Below, piece after piece: positions 36,201 through 45,562 of a stretch of DNA of 58,959 bases. Source of the DNA: Gammaproteobacteria bacterium (GTDB lineage Bacteria > Pseudomonadota > Gammaproteobacteria > Diplorickettsiales > Diplorickettsiaceae); the NCBI GenBank assembly GCA_005877695.1, contig VBOA01000011.1, forward strand, positions 256,002 to 314,960. Direction: 5' to 3'. Every line of letters begins with the position of its first letter. Position 1 is the first letter of the stretch. The notes under the pieces are model-generated. The model made no database searches. It was not told where the DNA came from and saw only the letters and a program-made list of their open reading frames with translations. The translations under genes and the position numbers were made by a program.

Positions 36201-36399
36201 TTAAAATATTTGTAAGATTATGAAAGTTCTCTGGCTTAACTTTTCCATTTTCATCAGTAAAATTAAACTGATTTTTATGTTTATTTTCTGAAAAATTATC
36301 TAACATTCCATTTAAAAAATTAGAAAAGTCGCCATTAGAAATGGATGTAAAAAAAGCATGTCTTCTTTTTATGCTTTGTGTTGGTCTTTTATCTGGCAT
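33295..36399 (-). CDS. Giant unknown membrane protein of 1034 residues (effector candidate)
   Basis: No family is recognised. Residues 1 to about 550 are polar and helical. About 560-717 contain five or six hydrophobic segments (for example GTAMGLGAFAGGLNGASQII; LLAVTLAIANSFAISTLPLI; NLFNMLPLFAGLWMLANG). The rest is charged with coiled-coil segments (LDQLKNIIKTLQNNIDNLKQ) and ends in a Ser-rich tail (STASSSGESELSMTSGNS). No signal peptide is present, so it should not use Sec at its N-terminus. The promoter has a well-formed PmrA-like box. It is divergent from the 1115-residue gene, which shares the soluble-membrane-coiled-coil order. Type IV secretion and insertion into a host membrane is an inference. 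Confidence 0.75.
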   Translation of the reverse strand: MPDKRPTQSIKRRHAFFTSISNGDFSNFLNGMLDNFSENKHKNQFNFTDENGKVKPENFHNLTNILNYLNEGLNTIKDLPFDKLKLVRELNSVIRKKAQNTYNHINQPGYESINEESYTNELFDLVFSSINVTHNAIKFAPPEDKRTFENDTIFAYLSREVKDFGNLTLDIRNQEYDPHSITTTVAALIKNTPANLTTDQEKQIRYDFISQFHRGMEDIENACQELLNTTDCYYPKSATDQYYGIKCGRFPLNTNNTLAVLDKFYNDTSIMKSNSFFHSEDEISNFLSYFSQYVNDKNTQHSGISVDFVDNMSVWIHTFHNDLQNIKPTLKIYNQLFFLIEKIIADPHFSSKKFFLLTTAINNCLDFMKELLETGNDNYDNTIDSFASLFHQINKKEQISIGYKSHYATELTQFGLICLQNKPCNANLLLKKFTEIFGKLAKNIGASEINPSKIEIEKIEEMVQQLLKNATDKISESELKEIAISFIKQYSSEAQIAEKCASLFNLTGCNPIISMPTSLASNTTEINLRNDNVTNELDDGLTNSTHSEIIESNNPLSLASKIGTAMGLGAFAGGLNGASQIILHIAEQKNCSLNTQRLLAVTLAIANSFAISTLPLIYSIVENLANEETDSLVNSQKLLTCTYAFITSMALQSIHAVTHYVLPKKSILKNLFNMLPLFAGLWMLANGEEDTIESLAILATHILTSMAGSSLTYFSLNRLVSAKNQQRLDIETLYTKVNYYVKNNDVELLQPLQKEKTSESEAIKKTYQYICLPELDEVKKLSKNNLDQLKNIIKTLQNNIDNLKQQKEVANTSGILNALSKSIKDNSHILDILITQFKSAEILCNELADDMHLKACKMYTLTRKKDFVSAMEKLGNVFKLMEANFKTLQGKIDKVIGYTEAASENFSDEVKTQLSLLNQTIIFPLSKVTLYKDRYSNADAIEKTEKRCKAEANQGVFNVLIQADPSIIKRTHTNKEIFNANRNTFAFSRGSDSDLRISTASSSGESELSMTSGNSVHNPIAPQQIAPLLRSFRT

Positions 36400-36431
36400 T
36401 CTACACCTAAAAAATTAAAAAAATGATCTTC

Positions 36432-36464
36432 ATCGTAGGATGTAAAACTTAAGAGATCCTTAAT
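36432..36464 (-). promoter_or_regulatory. PmrA-like box and -10 for the 1034-residue protein gene
   Basis: On the minus strand ATTAAGGAT (36464-36456), CT, CTTAAGTTT (36453-36445) form an 11-bp-period direct repeat. Seven bases later is TACGAT (36437-36432). This is the best match to the Legionella PmrA pattern in the window. Confidence 0.7.
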
Positions 36465-36664
36465 AAAAAAATCGATTTATAAATTATCTAATGTTTCCAT
36501 TTATAATAAATTTTTTTGATTTAAGAGTTAAGAAGATAACCGTTTAAATTGAATAAAAATCCTTCTTATAAATAGGCTAAATTTTTCAAAAGTTAAATAT
36601 ACATAAATAATTAATTTTTATTAAAAATTAAGTAGTTATCAGTTTTTTAAATTTATCTACTTGG

Positions 36665-36697
36665 TTTAAGCTATTCTTAAGATATTCTACCTATCAT
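36665..36697 (+). promoter_or_regulatory. PmrA-like box and -10 for the 1115-residue protein gene
   Basis: TTTAAGCTA (36665-36673), TT, CTTAAGATA (36676-36684) form an 11-bp-period direct repeat. Seven bases later is TATCAT (36692-36697). The ATG is 36 bases on. The rest of the 334-base gap between the two giant genes is AT-rich with no gene. Confidence 0.65.
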
Positions 36698-36733
36698 CCC
36701 AGCGTTTTAAGTTTTAATTCGTGAGAACCATCC

Positions 36734-39700
36734 ATGCCAGCCATAACCACAATACAATCAGCTGGGACGCCACTCGATAAAATTCTACAGGATGTTTTAA
36801 ATACCGAGCCAAATGAGTGGAGTTACTTCTTTGAGCGTCCAAATTTTATTAAGGAAATTTTTGAAAAACTAGTCAATACTATACAAAGTCGGAATTTTTT
36901 TAGAGATGATTATTCAATAAATATTATTTTTGATTTTTTAAAAGCGTTTGTGAAATACCATTTAATCAAAAAAGAAACGCTGGATAGTGATGTTTTAAAA
37001 AATTTAAATCTTGTTTTAGTAAATTGTAAAACGACTATTCTTAAACAAAATCAACTAAACCAAAAACAAATCGATATCATTACCCAATATGTCAATTTTA
37101 TTAATATCTTTTTTCAAGGAGACTTTCGTAATTGGTTAGTGGATGATCAAATAAAGTTTAAAATGAATGATTTATCAGAAATGGCGATACATGTTGCTAA
37201 AAATAATAATGCTTCACTGGTTAATTTTATTTATAGCTATGTATCCACATTAAAACTAAGTTTTGATGTTAAAAAATTTATGTTGGATTATCAAAAAAAG
37301 GATACAGCCCAGGAAAGTATTGTATTGATAGGCAAAATTTTGTTTTTAAAGCCCGATAATAAAATGAATCGGATTATCCCACATTTATTTTCAAGCCTTG
37401 CTTATGAATATAAATTAATAGCCTATTATAAAGCTTCGTTTAAGCTTACAAAAAGTGAGGTTTGGCAGGAAGAAATTATTAAAGATGTAATGGATTTGCA
37501 AGCTAATTTTTTTGAACATCTTCATAAAAGAAATGATGTTACCAAGGAAGGCTTAAAATATTATTTTCATAAATACTTTATTCAAGAATCAGAAATAGCG
37601 AGTCCGCTGAAAGAGCATTATGCAAATAACTTTGCGGTTTATGCGAATGAACATTTTACGCCGCTGCCTTTGACCTCTGAATGCCCTACGAGCAATTTCG
37701 ATCAATTTATTATTGAACATGCGGGCTTATCTCAGGATAAATTAGACATCGTTTGTCAGGCTAAAGCTTGTACAGATCGTAATCATGCACAATGGTTGCG
37801 ACGATTAGGAATTGAACAAACTCAATTACCTACGAGTCGTTATATTTATCGGGTTTTTAATGAAACTCGTTTTGATGACGATCTCAATTTTTTTACAAGC
37901 TATGAACCCTCTAGTACTGGGTTTTATATGGGTGCTTATCGAAATCAATCCGAAGCAAAGGGTGTGACTTATGTACAATATCGATCTGATTTGACCAGTT
38001 GGTGGGAGGTTTCGGGTCATGAATATGCTCATCATCTTAATTTTGTCGCATTTAATAATATACCGCGAAATTTTGATGAAGGATTGGCTTACCGAGTTAT
38101 CTTAAGTGCTTGTGGGGATAGCAGTTATCGATGTTGGCTAGAAGCTAATCGTAATAATTATACTTCTTTAAATGATTTACAGCGCCAGGATTTTATTGGC
38201 TATAACCCTTCTTTTTTATATATGTCGTATTTGATGGATACCAATCCAGCTATTTTTTCTGAAATACTGAAAAACTATCGTATGCGTGATGAATTTACTT
38301 CAGAAAAAATAAAGCAATTAGTGAGTCTCGACACTTATTTTTTTTCTTGGGTATCCGCAAATATAGATCAATGTAGAAACTTTACTTTAGGAAAATTAGG
38401 CGAGGGCGATAATTACTGCCCAGATTTACTAGCCGGTGATTTAGAAAAAAAGCTAAATCCAAATATATTTCGAACCACACGTAGTATACCTTTACCTACC
38501 TCTACGCTACCTAGCAATATCGGTCCAGCGTTATTGACAGATAGCAAACTTACACCCGATCAAATGGGCCGCGAACTTATCTTTAAAATTTCTAGAAATG
38601 AATTAACTGAATTTATAACTTTATTGAAAAATGGTGCAAATCCAAATTTTTGTGATGAAAATACCGGGAATACGCCGTTACATTTTCTTTATTTTTATAG
38701 AAACTGCGATGTTCAATATTTAGAATTACTTCTAAAATATGGTGCTAAGGTTAAACCTAATCATCAGGGTCAATTCCCTTTACAAATGGCTGAAAAAAAA
38801 TGTGATGCAACGGAATTGCTGAAGATTCATGAAACCTTTACCAGACACGCTCAACAACAAAGATTACCGCTTACGCTCATGATGCCAACGACATCTTTTA
38901 TCAATGGTGTGATTAGTGGTTGGTCTAAAGAAATTATAAAACGAAATAGTGAGTCTCATTATATACCGAATATTATTTTTTATGGTTTAAAACCTTTTAC
39001 TTTAGCGATGACTAATTCGGCAATGAATGTGTTGTTAGCAGGTTCAGCAGCGGCAATAGGCTTAGATGATATTGGACTGAGTTTTGGATATTATTTGTTA
39101 ATGAATTATGTAGGTTTAATGCTTGCGCAATTCGGAGAGCGAATCACAAACAATATTCAAAACAAATTTTTGAATATTCTTATGCCGATCTTGCTCTATA
39201 CTTTTTTCCTAAATCCGAGTTTGTTTATTTTGCTTTTAAGTGAGGGTTTCACTGCGCCAGGCTTTCAAGTTGTTATGCAGCCATTGTTGAGTGTGTTAAG
39301 TGGCGGAATTTTTTTTAAAGCCGGTGAATATACTGCTGAGAAAATTTATGAGAAATTTTTTCCAACGAATGCGACAGATGTGGTTAATTCTAATCAAGAT
39401 TATTTTTTACGCTATTCATTAGATGGAACTGAAAAAAGAATTTCTGTTGAAGAAAAAACTTTACAAGAAATAAAAGAAAAATTAGAACATCTGCAAAAAG
39501 TATTAAAAAAACGTATTGAGAAACAAGCTTATATATTAAGTTTTGATGAAAATTTTGTGGCCGCTAATGATAACCTTCTAATATTGCTGAAGGGATGCAA
39601 AGAGAATGAAGAATCGTATCGAAATAGTTTCAAAACCTTTAAGGAAAATTTGACCAACATCCAAAAGGATCTAAATAGTTTGCTTGAAAAAATAAAATCA

Positions 39701-40081
39701 AAAAAAGATAAATTGGAAATTAAGTCACTATGGAATGAAATTACTAAAATCTTACCGCTGGTTTCTCAAATTCAACCGCTTCCTTTAGTAAAAAATGCCC
39801 CTGATCTCGTTGCGAATTATGCAACTCGCACGAGCATAGAAGAAGAGCAAACAGTGGCATTAATAAAAAATTCTGTTAATGGGAAAGCTAATCATTTCAC
39901 TGCTAGTAATACGTTACGTTATACACGACCTCCTACGATGTTAGGCAAAATGTATAGCTTTTTTGTTAAGCCAGTAGAACCAGAATCAGAATTTCCTGAT
40001 CCTCCTACACAGCAGCAATTACTAGAAATGGGGGTATTTACCAAAGAAAATACTAGAAAACTTAACCAGAGCGGGGCTTAA
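36734..40081 (+). CDS. Giant protein of 1115 residues: gluzincin-like metallopeptidase, ankyrin repeats and membrane domain (effector candidate)
   Basis: Four parts are visible. Residues 1-330 are an unknown helical domain. Residues about 340-560 resemble the catalytic part of M9 collagenases: HEYAHHLN (zinc His429 and His433, catalytic Glu430) preceded by GFYMGAYRNQSEAKGVTYVQ and followed by FDEGLAYR, whose Glu449 is a candidate third ligand. About 604-705 contain two ankyrin repeats (LLKNGANPNF, GNTPLHFLYF, LLLKYGAKVKPN). About 744-870 hold four or five hydrophobic segments, followed by a coiled coil. There is no signal peptide, unlike secreted collagenases, so Sec export is not expected. 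The PmrA-like promoter and ankyrins suggest an intracellular host target. The start MPAITTIQ resembles that of the 495-residue coiled-coil protein. Confidence 0.8.
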   Translation: MPAITTIQSAGTPLDKILQDVLNTEPNEWSYFFERPNFIKEIFEKLVNTIQSRNFFRDDYSINIIFDFLKAFVKYHLIKKETLDSDVLKNLNLVLVNCKTTILKQNQLNQKQIDIITQYVNFINIFFQGDFRNWLVDDQIKFKMNDLSEMAIHVAKNNNASLVNFIYSYVSTLKLSFDVKKFMLDYQKKDTAQESIVLIGKILFLKPDNKMNRIIPHLFSSLAYEYKLIAYYKASFKLTKSEVWQEEIIKDVMDLQANFFEHLHKRNDVTKEGLKYYFHKYFIQESEIASPLKEHYANNFAVYANEHFTPLPLTSECPTSNFDQFIIEHAGLSQDKLDIVCQAKACTDRNHAQWLRRLGIEQTQLPTSRYIYRVFNETRFDDDLNFFTSYEPSSTGFYMGAYRNQSEAKGVTYVQYRSDLTSWWEVSGHEYAHHLNFVAFNNIPRNFDEGLAYRVILSACGDSSYRCWLEANRNNYTSLNDLQRQDFIGYNPSFLYMSYLMDTNPAIFSEILKNYRMRDEFTSEKIKQLVSLDTYFFSWVSANIDQCRNFTLGKLGEGDNYCPDLLAGDLEKKLNPNIFRTTRSIPLPTSTLPSNIGPALLTDSKLTPDQMGRELIFKISRNELTEFITLLKNGANPNFCDENTGNTPLHFLYFYRNCDVQYLELLLKYGAKVKPNHQGQFPLQMAEKKCDATELLKIHETFTRHAQQQRLPLTLMMPTTSFINGVISGWSKEIIKRNSESHYIPNIIFYGLKPFTLAMTNSAMNVLLAGSAAAIGLDDIGLSFGYYLLMNYVGLMLAQFGERITNNIQNKFLNILMPILLYTFFLNPSLFILLLSEGFTAPGFQVVMQPLLSVLSGGIFFKAGEYTAEKIYEKFFPTNATDVVNSNQDYFLRYSLDGTEKRISVEEKTLQEIKEKLEHLQKVLKKRIEKQAYILSFDENFVAANDNLLILLKGCKENEESYRNSFKTFKENLTNIQKDLNSLLEKIKSKKDKLEIKSLWNEITKILPLVSQIQPLPLVKNAPDLVANYATRTSIEEEQTVALIKNSVNGKANHFTASNTLRYTRPPTMLGKMYSFFVKPVEPESEFPDPPTQQQLLEMGVFTKENTRKLNQSGA

Positions 40082-40135
40082 CTATCCTATCTATCGCTCA
40101 TTTAAGGACTTAACCGTAAAATAGTGTATCCTTCA

Positions 40136-40801
40136 ATGATGTCGATTGATACACAAAAACTACTTAGTATTTATGAGAGCCTGTTAACCATGTACGGCCG
40201 CCAGCAATGGTGGCCGGCAGCCAGTCCTTTTGAAGTGATGCTCGGTGCGATACTTACCCAAAACACCAACTGGTCGAATGTTGAAAAAGCTATAGTGCTT
40301 TTAAAGCAATGCATCCGTTTAAATCCGGAAGCGCTGCTTAGCTTATCGAGTGCTGATTTACAAAGCTGTTTAAAGCCAAGTGGTTATTTTCGGATTAAAA
40401 CTCAGCGTTTGCAAAATTTTTGTCGTTGGTATTTAGCGCAAGGTGGTTATTCTGGTCTAGAACAATTGCCTACGTTTGAATTACGTGAACGTTTACTTAA
40501 CGTGCAGGGCATAGGTCCTGAAACTGCCGATGATATGGTGTTATATGCTTTTCATCGACCGGTGTTTGTGATCGATGCGTATACGCGTCGCTTGTTGCAG
40601 CGCTTAGATTTAATTCAAGGTCAGGAAAACTATGAATTTTGCCGACAGTTATTTGAAACTCAGTTACCGAAAAGTGTTGAACGGTATCAACAATATCATG
40701 CCTTAATTGTTATCCATGCCAAACAGCGGTGTCGAAAAAGCAAACCGATTTGTCATGCGTGTCAATTTCAACCACTATGTAATATAAACTTAAGAAACTA
40801 A
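40136..40801 (+). CDS. Endonuclease III-like DNA glycosylase lacking the catalytic lysine (MagIII-like)
   Basis: An HhH-GPD superfamily protein of about 221 residues with a C-terminal 4Fe-4S cluster motif C-x6-C-x2-C-x5-C (CRKSKPICHACQFQPLC). The helix-hairpin-helix reads VQGIGPETADDMVLYAF, where E. coli Nth has GVGRKTA: the Schiff-base lysine is missing, while the catalytic Asp is kept in FVIDAYTRR. That pattern matches monofunctional glycosylases such as 3-methyladenine glycosylase MagIII rather than a lyase. The start is uncertain between a GTG at 40124 and the ATG used here. Confidence 0.85.
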   Translation: MMSIDTQKLLSIYESLLTMYGRQQWWPAASPFEVMLGAILTQNTNWSNVEKAIVLLKQCIRLNPEALLSLSSADLQSCLKPSGYFRIKTQRLQNFCRWYLAQGGYSGLEQLPTFELRERLLNVQGIGPETADDMVLYAFHRPVFVIDAYTRRLLQRLDLIQGQENYEFCRQLFETQLPKSVERYQQYHALIVIHAKQRCRKSKPICHACQFQPLCNINLRN

Positions 40802-40844
40802 CTTGTTTATTTTGCAGATTAAAAATTCTTCAATAAATTAAGTT

Positions 40845-41162
40845 TTATTCTTCAGTTTCAGTATAGGATTCGTGGATTTTTAAGCGGTTTTCACCGGCAA
40901 ATTTCATGATACAGTCAAAAATATCGGGATTGGTTTCTTTGAGTTTGGGGTCGAGAACCAGACACTTGTTACGGCTTTCCTGATTGATCATCGGTCGTAG
41001 TTGTGGGGAATAAACCATGCGTCGATTGTTAAAACTCGCTAAACAACCGCACATACGTTCAGCCCAATCACTGGGCCTGAATTTCTCACCAGTTTCGGTA
41101 ACCCCTTCAATTAGAATGAGTTTTTCTCTTTGGCTTTTATGTGTAGTTGGGTTTTCTAACAT
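40845..41162 (-). CDS. DUF3579 family protein
   Basis: A 105-residue cytoplasmic protein matching the small DUF3579 family of beta- and gammaproteobacteria, with its hallmarks PSDWAERMCGCLASF, MVYSPQLRPM, KCLVLDPKLKETNP and a final FAGENRL segment. The function is not known. It is convergent with the glycosylase gene and separated from the CYTH gene by 54 bases on the same strand. Confidence 0.8.
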   Translation of the reverse strand: MLENPTTHKSQREKLILIEGVTETGEKFRPSDWAERMCGCLASFNNRRMVYSPQLRPMINQESRNKCLVLDPKLKETNPDIFDCIMKFAGENRLKIHESYTETEE

Positions 41163-41216
41163 ACAATTACATTTTTGTTAAGTTGCGATGATATTACTCT
41201 AATTAGGAGTGATTAA

Positions 41217-41855
41217 CTATACATAATTAGATGACATTTTATTGTCATTATAGAGCAAGTAGCCCCGTTCTGCCTTACTACGTGTTTCTACGCTGAGAGG
41301 AATGGTTTGCTTCAGAAGTTCGGCTATTTTATACAGTTCTTGGCTATCACCCTGTTTTATTTCCAGCTCAATTTCATGTAAAACCGCTTGCTTATCTGCG
41401 GTTTTGACCAGACCTTGGTCTAAAACTAATTCGATTTGGGTGCCATTTTTTGTGTTTAGGTTCCATGAGCTGCGTTGAAAGTCGGTGTGAAATAATTCTA
41501 ATAAGGGTTTGCTGCCGATGATCGCTTGTAGTTTGGCTATTAACTTAGGGTCGGTGAATTGGTCAATATTCGGTATGTTTTGGGTTACCGGTTGATCCCA
41601 TTCATGTCGATGGTGTAGATCGCCGATTTGTTTTCCTGCAGTTTTTAAGGTTTGGATGGTGCGACCAGCCGCTTCGCGAACGCGCATCGAAAAGCCTTGT
41701 TGCCACAAGGCCAGATCAGAGGTATCAAAATAGCGACTTACAAGTTGTTCGACGGCTATCGCTTGAGTGCTGGTGCGTTGTAATAAAGGGTGTTGATGTA
41801 ATAGGTTAACATCTTCTGAGGCAATGCTAAGTTTTAGTTCAATTTCGAGAAACAT
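41217..41855 (-). CDS. CYTH-domain protein, probable inorganic triphosphatase
   Basis: A 212-residue protein with the CYTH/ThTPase tunnel-fold signature EIELKLSI at the N-terminus, SRYFDTSDLALWQQGFSMRVRE, QTLKTAG, a basic strand, and HEIELEIKQGD near the end. Members such as E. coli YgiF hydrolyse triphosphate with Mg2+ or Mn2+. The CHAD domain found in larger relatives is absent. It follows the CBU_0585-like gene by 10 bases and is the last gene of the probable rpoH operon. Confidence 0.9.
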   Translation of the reverse strand: MFLEIELKLSIASEDVNLLHQHPLLQRTSTQAIAVEQLVSRYFDTSDLALWQQGFSMRVREAAGRTIQTLKTAGKQIGDLHHRHEWDQPVTQNIPNIDQFTDPKLIAKLQAIIGSKPLLELFHTDFQRSSWNLNTKNGTQIELVLDQGLVKTADKQAVLHEIELEIKQGDSQELYKIAELLKQTIPLSVETRSKAERGYLLYNDNKMSSNYV

Positions 41856-41865
41856 AGGATACTCT

Positions 41866-42072
41866 TCATAGTGGCTGTGTGGCTGTGAGTATATTCATGA
41901 GTGGACGATCAGTTTTTATATCACGTTTTGCCATCAGCGCTTGGTATTGTTCTATTTCTTGCTGTTGTGAAGCTGATTTTTGAGGATGATGTTTATCAAA
42001 ATCAGCCAGAAATCTATCAATAGCGCTGACAAAATTTTTATCAGGGTTGAATTTTTTTTTTAAAGATCTCAT
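41866..42072 (-). CDS. CBU_0585-like small protein
   Basis: A 68-residue polar protein ([38 protein letters not shown]) that I recall as a small family conserved in Legionella and Coxiella and named after CBU_0585. Its role is unknown. Its start codon overlaps the rpoH stop by four bases (ATGA), which implies translational coupling with the heat-shock sigma factor. Confidence 0.7.
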   Translation of the reverse strand: MRSLKKKFNPDKNFVSAIDRFLADFDKHHPQKSASQQQEIEQYQALMAKRDIKTDRPLMNILTATQPL

Positions 42073-42941
42073 GTTGCTTGTTCCTCGATCGCATGGCGTA
42101 ATGCTTTAATTGCTTTTTGTTCGAGTTGACGCACGCGCTCAGCTGATACTTGGTAACGATCCGCTAGTTCTTGCAAGGTGATTTTCGGTTCGGTGAGCCA
42201 ACGATCTCTGATAATAGTTTGTTCTCGCTCATCTAATTGCGTCAATGCTTTGTGTAAATGATCTTGACTGGATTCAGTCGTGTCACTGGCTTCAAGTAAA
42301 CGGGCTGGATCATAACGATTATCTTCGAAATACAGATCGAGTAATGGATAGTGCGTGGATTTGGACTCATTATTTTCATCACTACTGATATCTAAACTCA
42401 TATCGTTAGAGGCCAAACGAGATTCCATTTCGCGTACGGTTTCTGGTTTAACACCGAGATCATGAGCAACGGCTTCGATCTCCTTTTGATTAAACCAACC
42501 TAAATGAGTTTTCATTTTACGTAAATTAAAAAATAATTTACGTTGCGCTTTGGTAGTGGCGATTTTGACAATGCGCCAATTACGGAGGATAAATTCTTGA
42601 ATTTCTGCTTTGATCCAATGTACAGCGAATGAGATGAGACGTACACCTACTTTGGGGTCAAAACGTTTAACTGCCTTCATTAAACCAATATTTCCTTCTT
42701 GGATTAGGTCTGCGAGTGCAAGACCGTAACCCATGTAGGTTTGTGCAATATGGACGACAAAACGAAGGTTGGCAATAATAAGCTTTTTGGCGGCGATGAG
42801 GTCTTGGTCGTGATAATAGCGTTCGGCAAGTTCCATTTCTTCTTCAGCACTTAATACCTGGATTTGTTTTAAGCGCGCAATATAAGCATCGGTGCTGGTG
42901 ATCGGTAGTGATTGATAAAGGGTTTGTAAGTGAGTATTCAT
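42069..42941 (-). CDS. rpoH: RNA polymerase sigma-32 factor
   Basis: The heat-shock sigma factor. Region 2 ([39 protein letters not shown]), the RpoH box [10 protein letters not shown], and the region 4 helix-turn-helix ([20 protein letters not shown]) are all present. I place the start at 42941 because AAGGGAG lies 7 bases before that ATG and because it aligns with other RpoH N-termini; an upstream start at 42992 would be at the transcription start. Length is 290 residues. It is divergent from ispG. The operon continues with two small genes. Confidence 0.96.
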   Translation of the reverse strand: MNTHLQTLYQSLPITSTDAYIARLKQIQVLSAEEEMELAERYYHDQDLIAAKKLIIANLRFVVHIAQTYMGYGLALADLIQEGNIGLMKAVKRFDPKVGVRLISFAVHWIKAEIQEFILRNWRIVKIATTKAQRKLFFNLRKMKTHLGWFNQKEIEAVAHDLGVKPETVREMESRLASNDMSLDISSDENNESKSTHYPLLDLYFEDNRYDPARLLEASDTTESSQDHLHKALTQLDEREQTIIRDRWLTEPKITLQELADRYQVSAERVRQLEQKAIKALRHAIEEQAT

Positions 42942-42982
42942 AACCATCTCCCTTGTCTTTAGACTTGTTTTAGTATGTTCAC

Positions 42983-43010
42983 TTGACTTCATAATGTGCT
43001 AGAGTATACC
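42983..43010 (+). promoter_or_regulatory. Promoter of ispG
   Basis: TTGACT (42983-42988) and TATACC (43005-43010) are 16 bp apart, 51 bases before the chosen ispG ATG. On the opposite strand TATACT (43008-43003) could be the -10 of rpoH, so the two promoters overlap. Confidence 0.6.
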
Positions 43011-43060
43011 GCAATAGATGGCTATTTTCATCTGTGCTTAAAAATAAAGAGATAATCCCT

Positions 43061-44305
43061 ATGGCTGAATCGGATTCACTTTCTCCTCCAATCGTACGCC
43101 GTATTAGTACCCCTGTTCAAGTCGGTTCGGTCATGCTCGGCGGTGGGGCGCCTATCGTTGTGCAATCCATGACCAATACTGATACCGAAGATGCTTCAGC
43201 CACTGCCCAGCAAATCATTGAATTAGCCCAATCCGGTTCAGAACTGGTTCGAATCACAGTAAACACTGAGCAAGCGGCCCAACAGGTCGCTTTTATTCGC
43301 GATAAAGTCCGTGAGGCGGGTTATTCGGTACCGATAGTTGGGGATTTTCATTACAATGGCCATCGCCTATTGCAGGTCTATCCAGAATGTGCCAAGTCCT
43401 TAGATAAATACCGTATTAATCCCGGTAATGTCGGGTATGGCGAAAAGCGCGATATCCAATTTACGCAAATGATAGAAGTGGCATTGAAGTATGATAAACC
43501 GGTACGGATAGGCGTCAATTGGGGTAGTTTGGATCAAGATCTGAGTTCACGTGAGATGGATAAAAATGCGCAATCAGCGCATCCTCGTTCTGCCGCAGAG
43601 GTATTGCAGGAGACCTTAGTTTTATCGGCTTTATTGAGTGCCGAGTTAGCTGAAAAAATTGGCTTGCCGGCCAGTAAGATCGTCTTATCGTGTAAGGTCA
43701 GTCGTGTGCAAGATTTAATTGCCATTCACCGAAGTTTAGCATCGCGGTGTTCCTATGCGATTCATCTCGGTTTAACCGAAGCCGGTATGGGTACGAAGGG
43801 GATAGTGGCCACTACCGCGGCTTTAGCGGTTTTATTACAAGAGGGTATAGGCGATACCATTCGGGCTTCATTAACACCTGAACCTGGTGGAGACAGGAAT
43901 CGGGAAGTGATCGTTTGCCAACAGATTTTACAAGCATTGGGCTTGCGTGCTTTTATGCCTTCGGTGTCAGCCTGTCCCGGCTGCGGTCGTACCACCAGTA
44001 GTTATTTCCAAGAATTAGCCAAACAAGTTGAAGCGTATATTGCCCAGCGTATGCCGACTTGGTCACAACACTATCATGGTGTAGAAAATTTATCGTTAGC
44101 CGTTATGGGATGTATTGTGAATGGTCCGGGAGAAAGTAAGCATGCCAACCTTGGTATTAGTTTACCGGGTACCGGTGAGCACCCGATTGCACCGGTATTT
44201 GCCGATGGTCGTAAAGTGGCTACGTTACGTGGTGATAATATTGTCCAACAGTTTCAACATATTGTAGAGGAATATGTAGTGAGTCATTATGATGCAAAAA
44301 GATAA
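43061..44305 (+). CDS. ispG: 4-hydroxy-3-methylbut-2-enyl diphosphate synthase IspG (GcpE)
   Basis: The penultimate enzyme of the MEP isoprenoid pathway, a 4Fe-4S protein that reduces MEcPP to HMBPP. The sequence has [31 protein letters not shown], and the three cluster cysteines in SACPGCGRT and [11 protein letters not shown] use the ATG at 43061 with AAAGAG upstream; a GTG nine codons earlier is in frame. The stop overlaps the next gene by 17 bases. Confidence 0.96.
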   Translation: MAESDSLSPPIVRRISTPVQVGSVMLGGGAPIVVQSMTNTDTEDASATAQQIIELAQSGSELVRITVNTEQAAQQVAFIRDKVREAGYSVPIVGDFHYNGHRLLQVYPECAKSLDKYRINPGNVGYGEKRDIQFTQMIEVALKYDKPVRIGVNWGSLDQDLSSREMDKNAQSAHPRSAAEVLQETLVLSALLSAELAEKIGLPASKIVLSCKVSRVQDLIAIHRSLASRCSYAIHLGLTEAGMGTKGIVATTAALAVLLQEGIGDTIRASLTPEPGGDRNREVIVCQQILQALGLRAFMPSVSACPGCGRTTSSYFQELAKQVEAYIAQRMPTWSQHYHGVENLSLAVMGCIVNGPGESKHANLGISLPGTGEHPIAPVFADGRKVATLRGDNIVQQFQHIVEEYVVSHYDAKR

Positions 44306-45518
44306 TAAAATGCATAACTTGCAGTTAAAAAAAATTAAAATCGGTTTGTTGTTGAGTCTCTTTTCCTTTACAACCTTAGCGCAGGCAGAAGCGGATTCCC
44401 CGTCATCTATCCCGGCTTATCAACGTTTGCAAAAAAAATTAGCCTTGTATCAACAGGCCGCACAAGCCCCTTGGTCGCGTTTAGAAACTAACCAGGTATT
44501 GTCCGTGGGTATGCAAGACCCGGCGGTGGCTGTATTGCGTCAGCGTTTATGTGCGAGTGAAGATTTAGATGAAAATGCTTGTACACGGCCTACTAACCCA
44601 AATGATTTTGATGAACAAGTTGAAGATGCGGTTGCTTTGTTTCAAGAACGACATGGGTTAAACGATGATGGTGTCGTCGGTGCAGCAACACGGCAAGCAT
44701 TAAATGTTTCAGCAGCGGAACGTTTACATCAAATTCAATTCAATTTGCAGCGCTGGTCGCGATTGATTAGCTTGGCCAATCCTGCTTATATTTGGATTAA
44801 CGTGCCCGATCACCGTTTACGTTTAATTAAGGATCATCATGCGATTCTGACGGCTCGAGTGATTGTGGGTAAACCCTCAAGGCCCACACCAGAAATTAAT
44901 TCTCATGTGACGCGCATTGTATTAAATCCTTATTGGACCGTTCCCCCGGGGATCGCCCGTAGAGATGTTATTCCTAAAGCTATGCGGGATCCCAATTATT
45001 TGCAGCGCAGTCATATTCGAATCTATGCGAGGAATCAAGTCAATAAAGAATTAGATCCACAGGCTGTGGATTGGTTAGCCGTGAAAAAAAATCCGGGTGC
45101 TTATATTTTACGTCAGGATCCCGGACCGCATAATTCCTTAGGACAAATTAAATTTGAATTTGCTAATCGACATCTTGTTTATCTACATGATACGCCCTCA
45201 AAGGCTTTATTTGATGCAGACCGACGTTTGTTTAGTTCCGGTTGTGTGCGTTTAGAAGACCCGTTTGAATTTCTTGAAGCATTAGAAGCGATTGATCCGA
45301 CATTGCAGGAAGCCGCACCGCGTATTGAAGCCGCTTTAGAATCAGGACGTACCACAGTGATTAATTTGAAAAAGCCAATCCCCATCCATCTGACTTATAT
45401 TACCGCCTGGGTAGATAAAAATGATGTATTACATTTTTGGGATGATGTATATGGTCGCGATCCAGTGCTTCCCGCCAATAAAGAGCAATTAGCCAATGAT
45501 CTGCCAGAACCTATTTGA
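44289..45518 (+). CDS. L,D-transpeptidase of the YcbB (LdtD) type
   Basis: A periplasmic 409-residue enzyme for 3-3 peptidoglycan cross-links. After a signal peptide ([16 protein letters not shown]) comes a peptidoglycan-binding domain (about 80-135, [14 protein letters not shown]), the YcbB-type linker [13 protein letters not shown], and the YkuD domain with [11 protein letters not shown] and [14 protein letters not shown] (nucleophile C319). It differs in domain order from the LysM-type enzyme at 24385, so the window encodes two distinct L,D-transpeptidases. It is translationally coupled to ispG. Confidence 0.95.
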   Translation: MMQKDNKMHNLQLKKIKIGLLLSLFSFTTLAQAEADSPSSIPAYQRLQKKLALYQQAAQAPWSRLETNQVLSVGMQDPAVAVLRQRLCASEDLDENACTRPTNPNDFDEQVEDAVALFQERHGLNDDGVVGAATRQALNVSAAERLHQIQFNLQRWSRLISLANPAYIWINVPDHRLRLIKDHHAILTARVIVGKPSRPTPEINSHVTRIVLNPYWTVPPGIARRDVIPKAMRDPNYLQRSHIRIYARNQVNKELDPQAVDWLAVKKNPGAYILRQDPGPHNSLGQIKFEFANRHLVYLHDTPSKALFDADRRLFSSGCVRLEDPFEFLEALEAIDPTLQEAAPRIEAALESGRTTVINLKKPIPIHLTYITAWVDKNDVLHFWDDVYGRDPVLPANKEQLANDLPEPI

Positions 45519-45562
45519 TGATAGGTTCGTAGGCAGAGTTGTCTATGCTGATTTACATTAAT

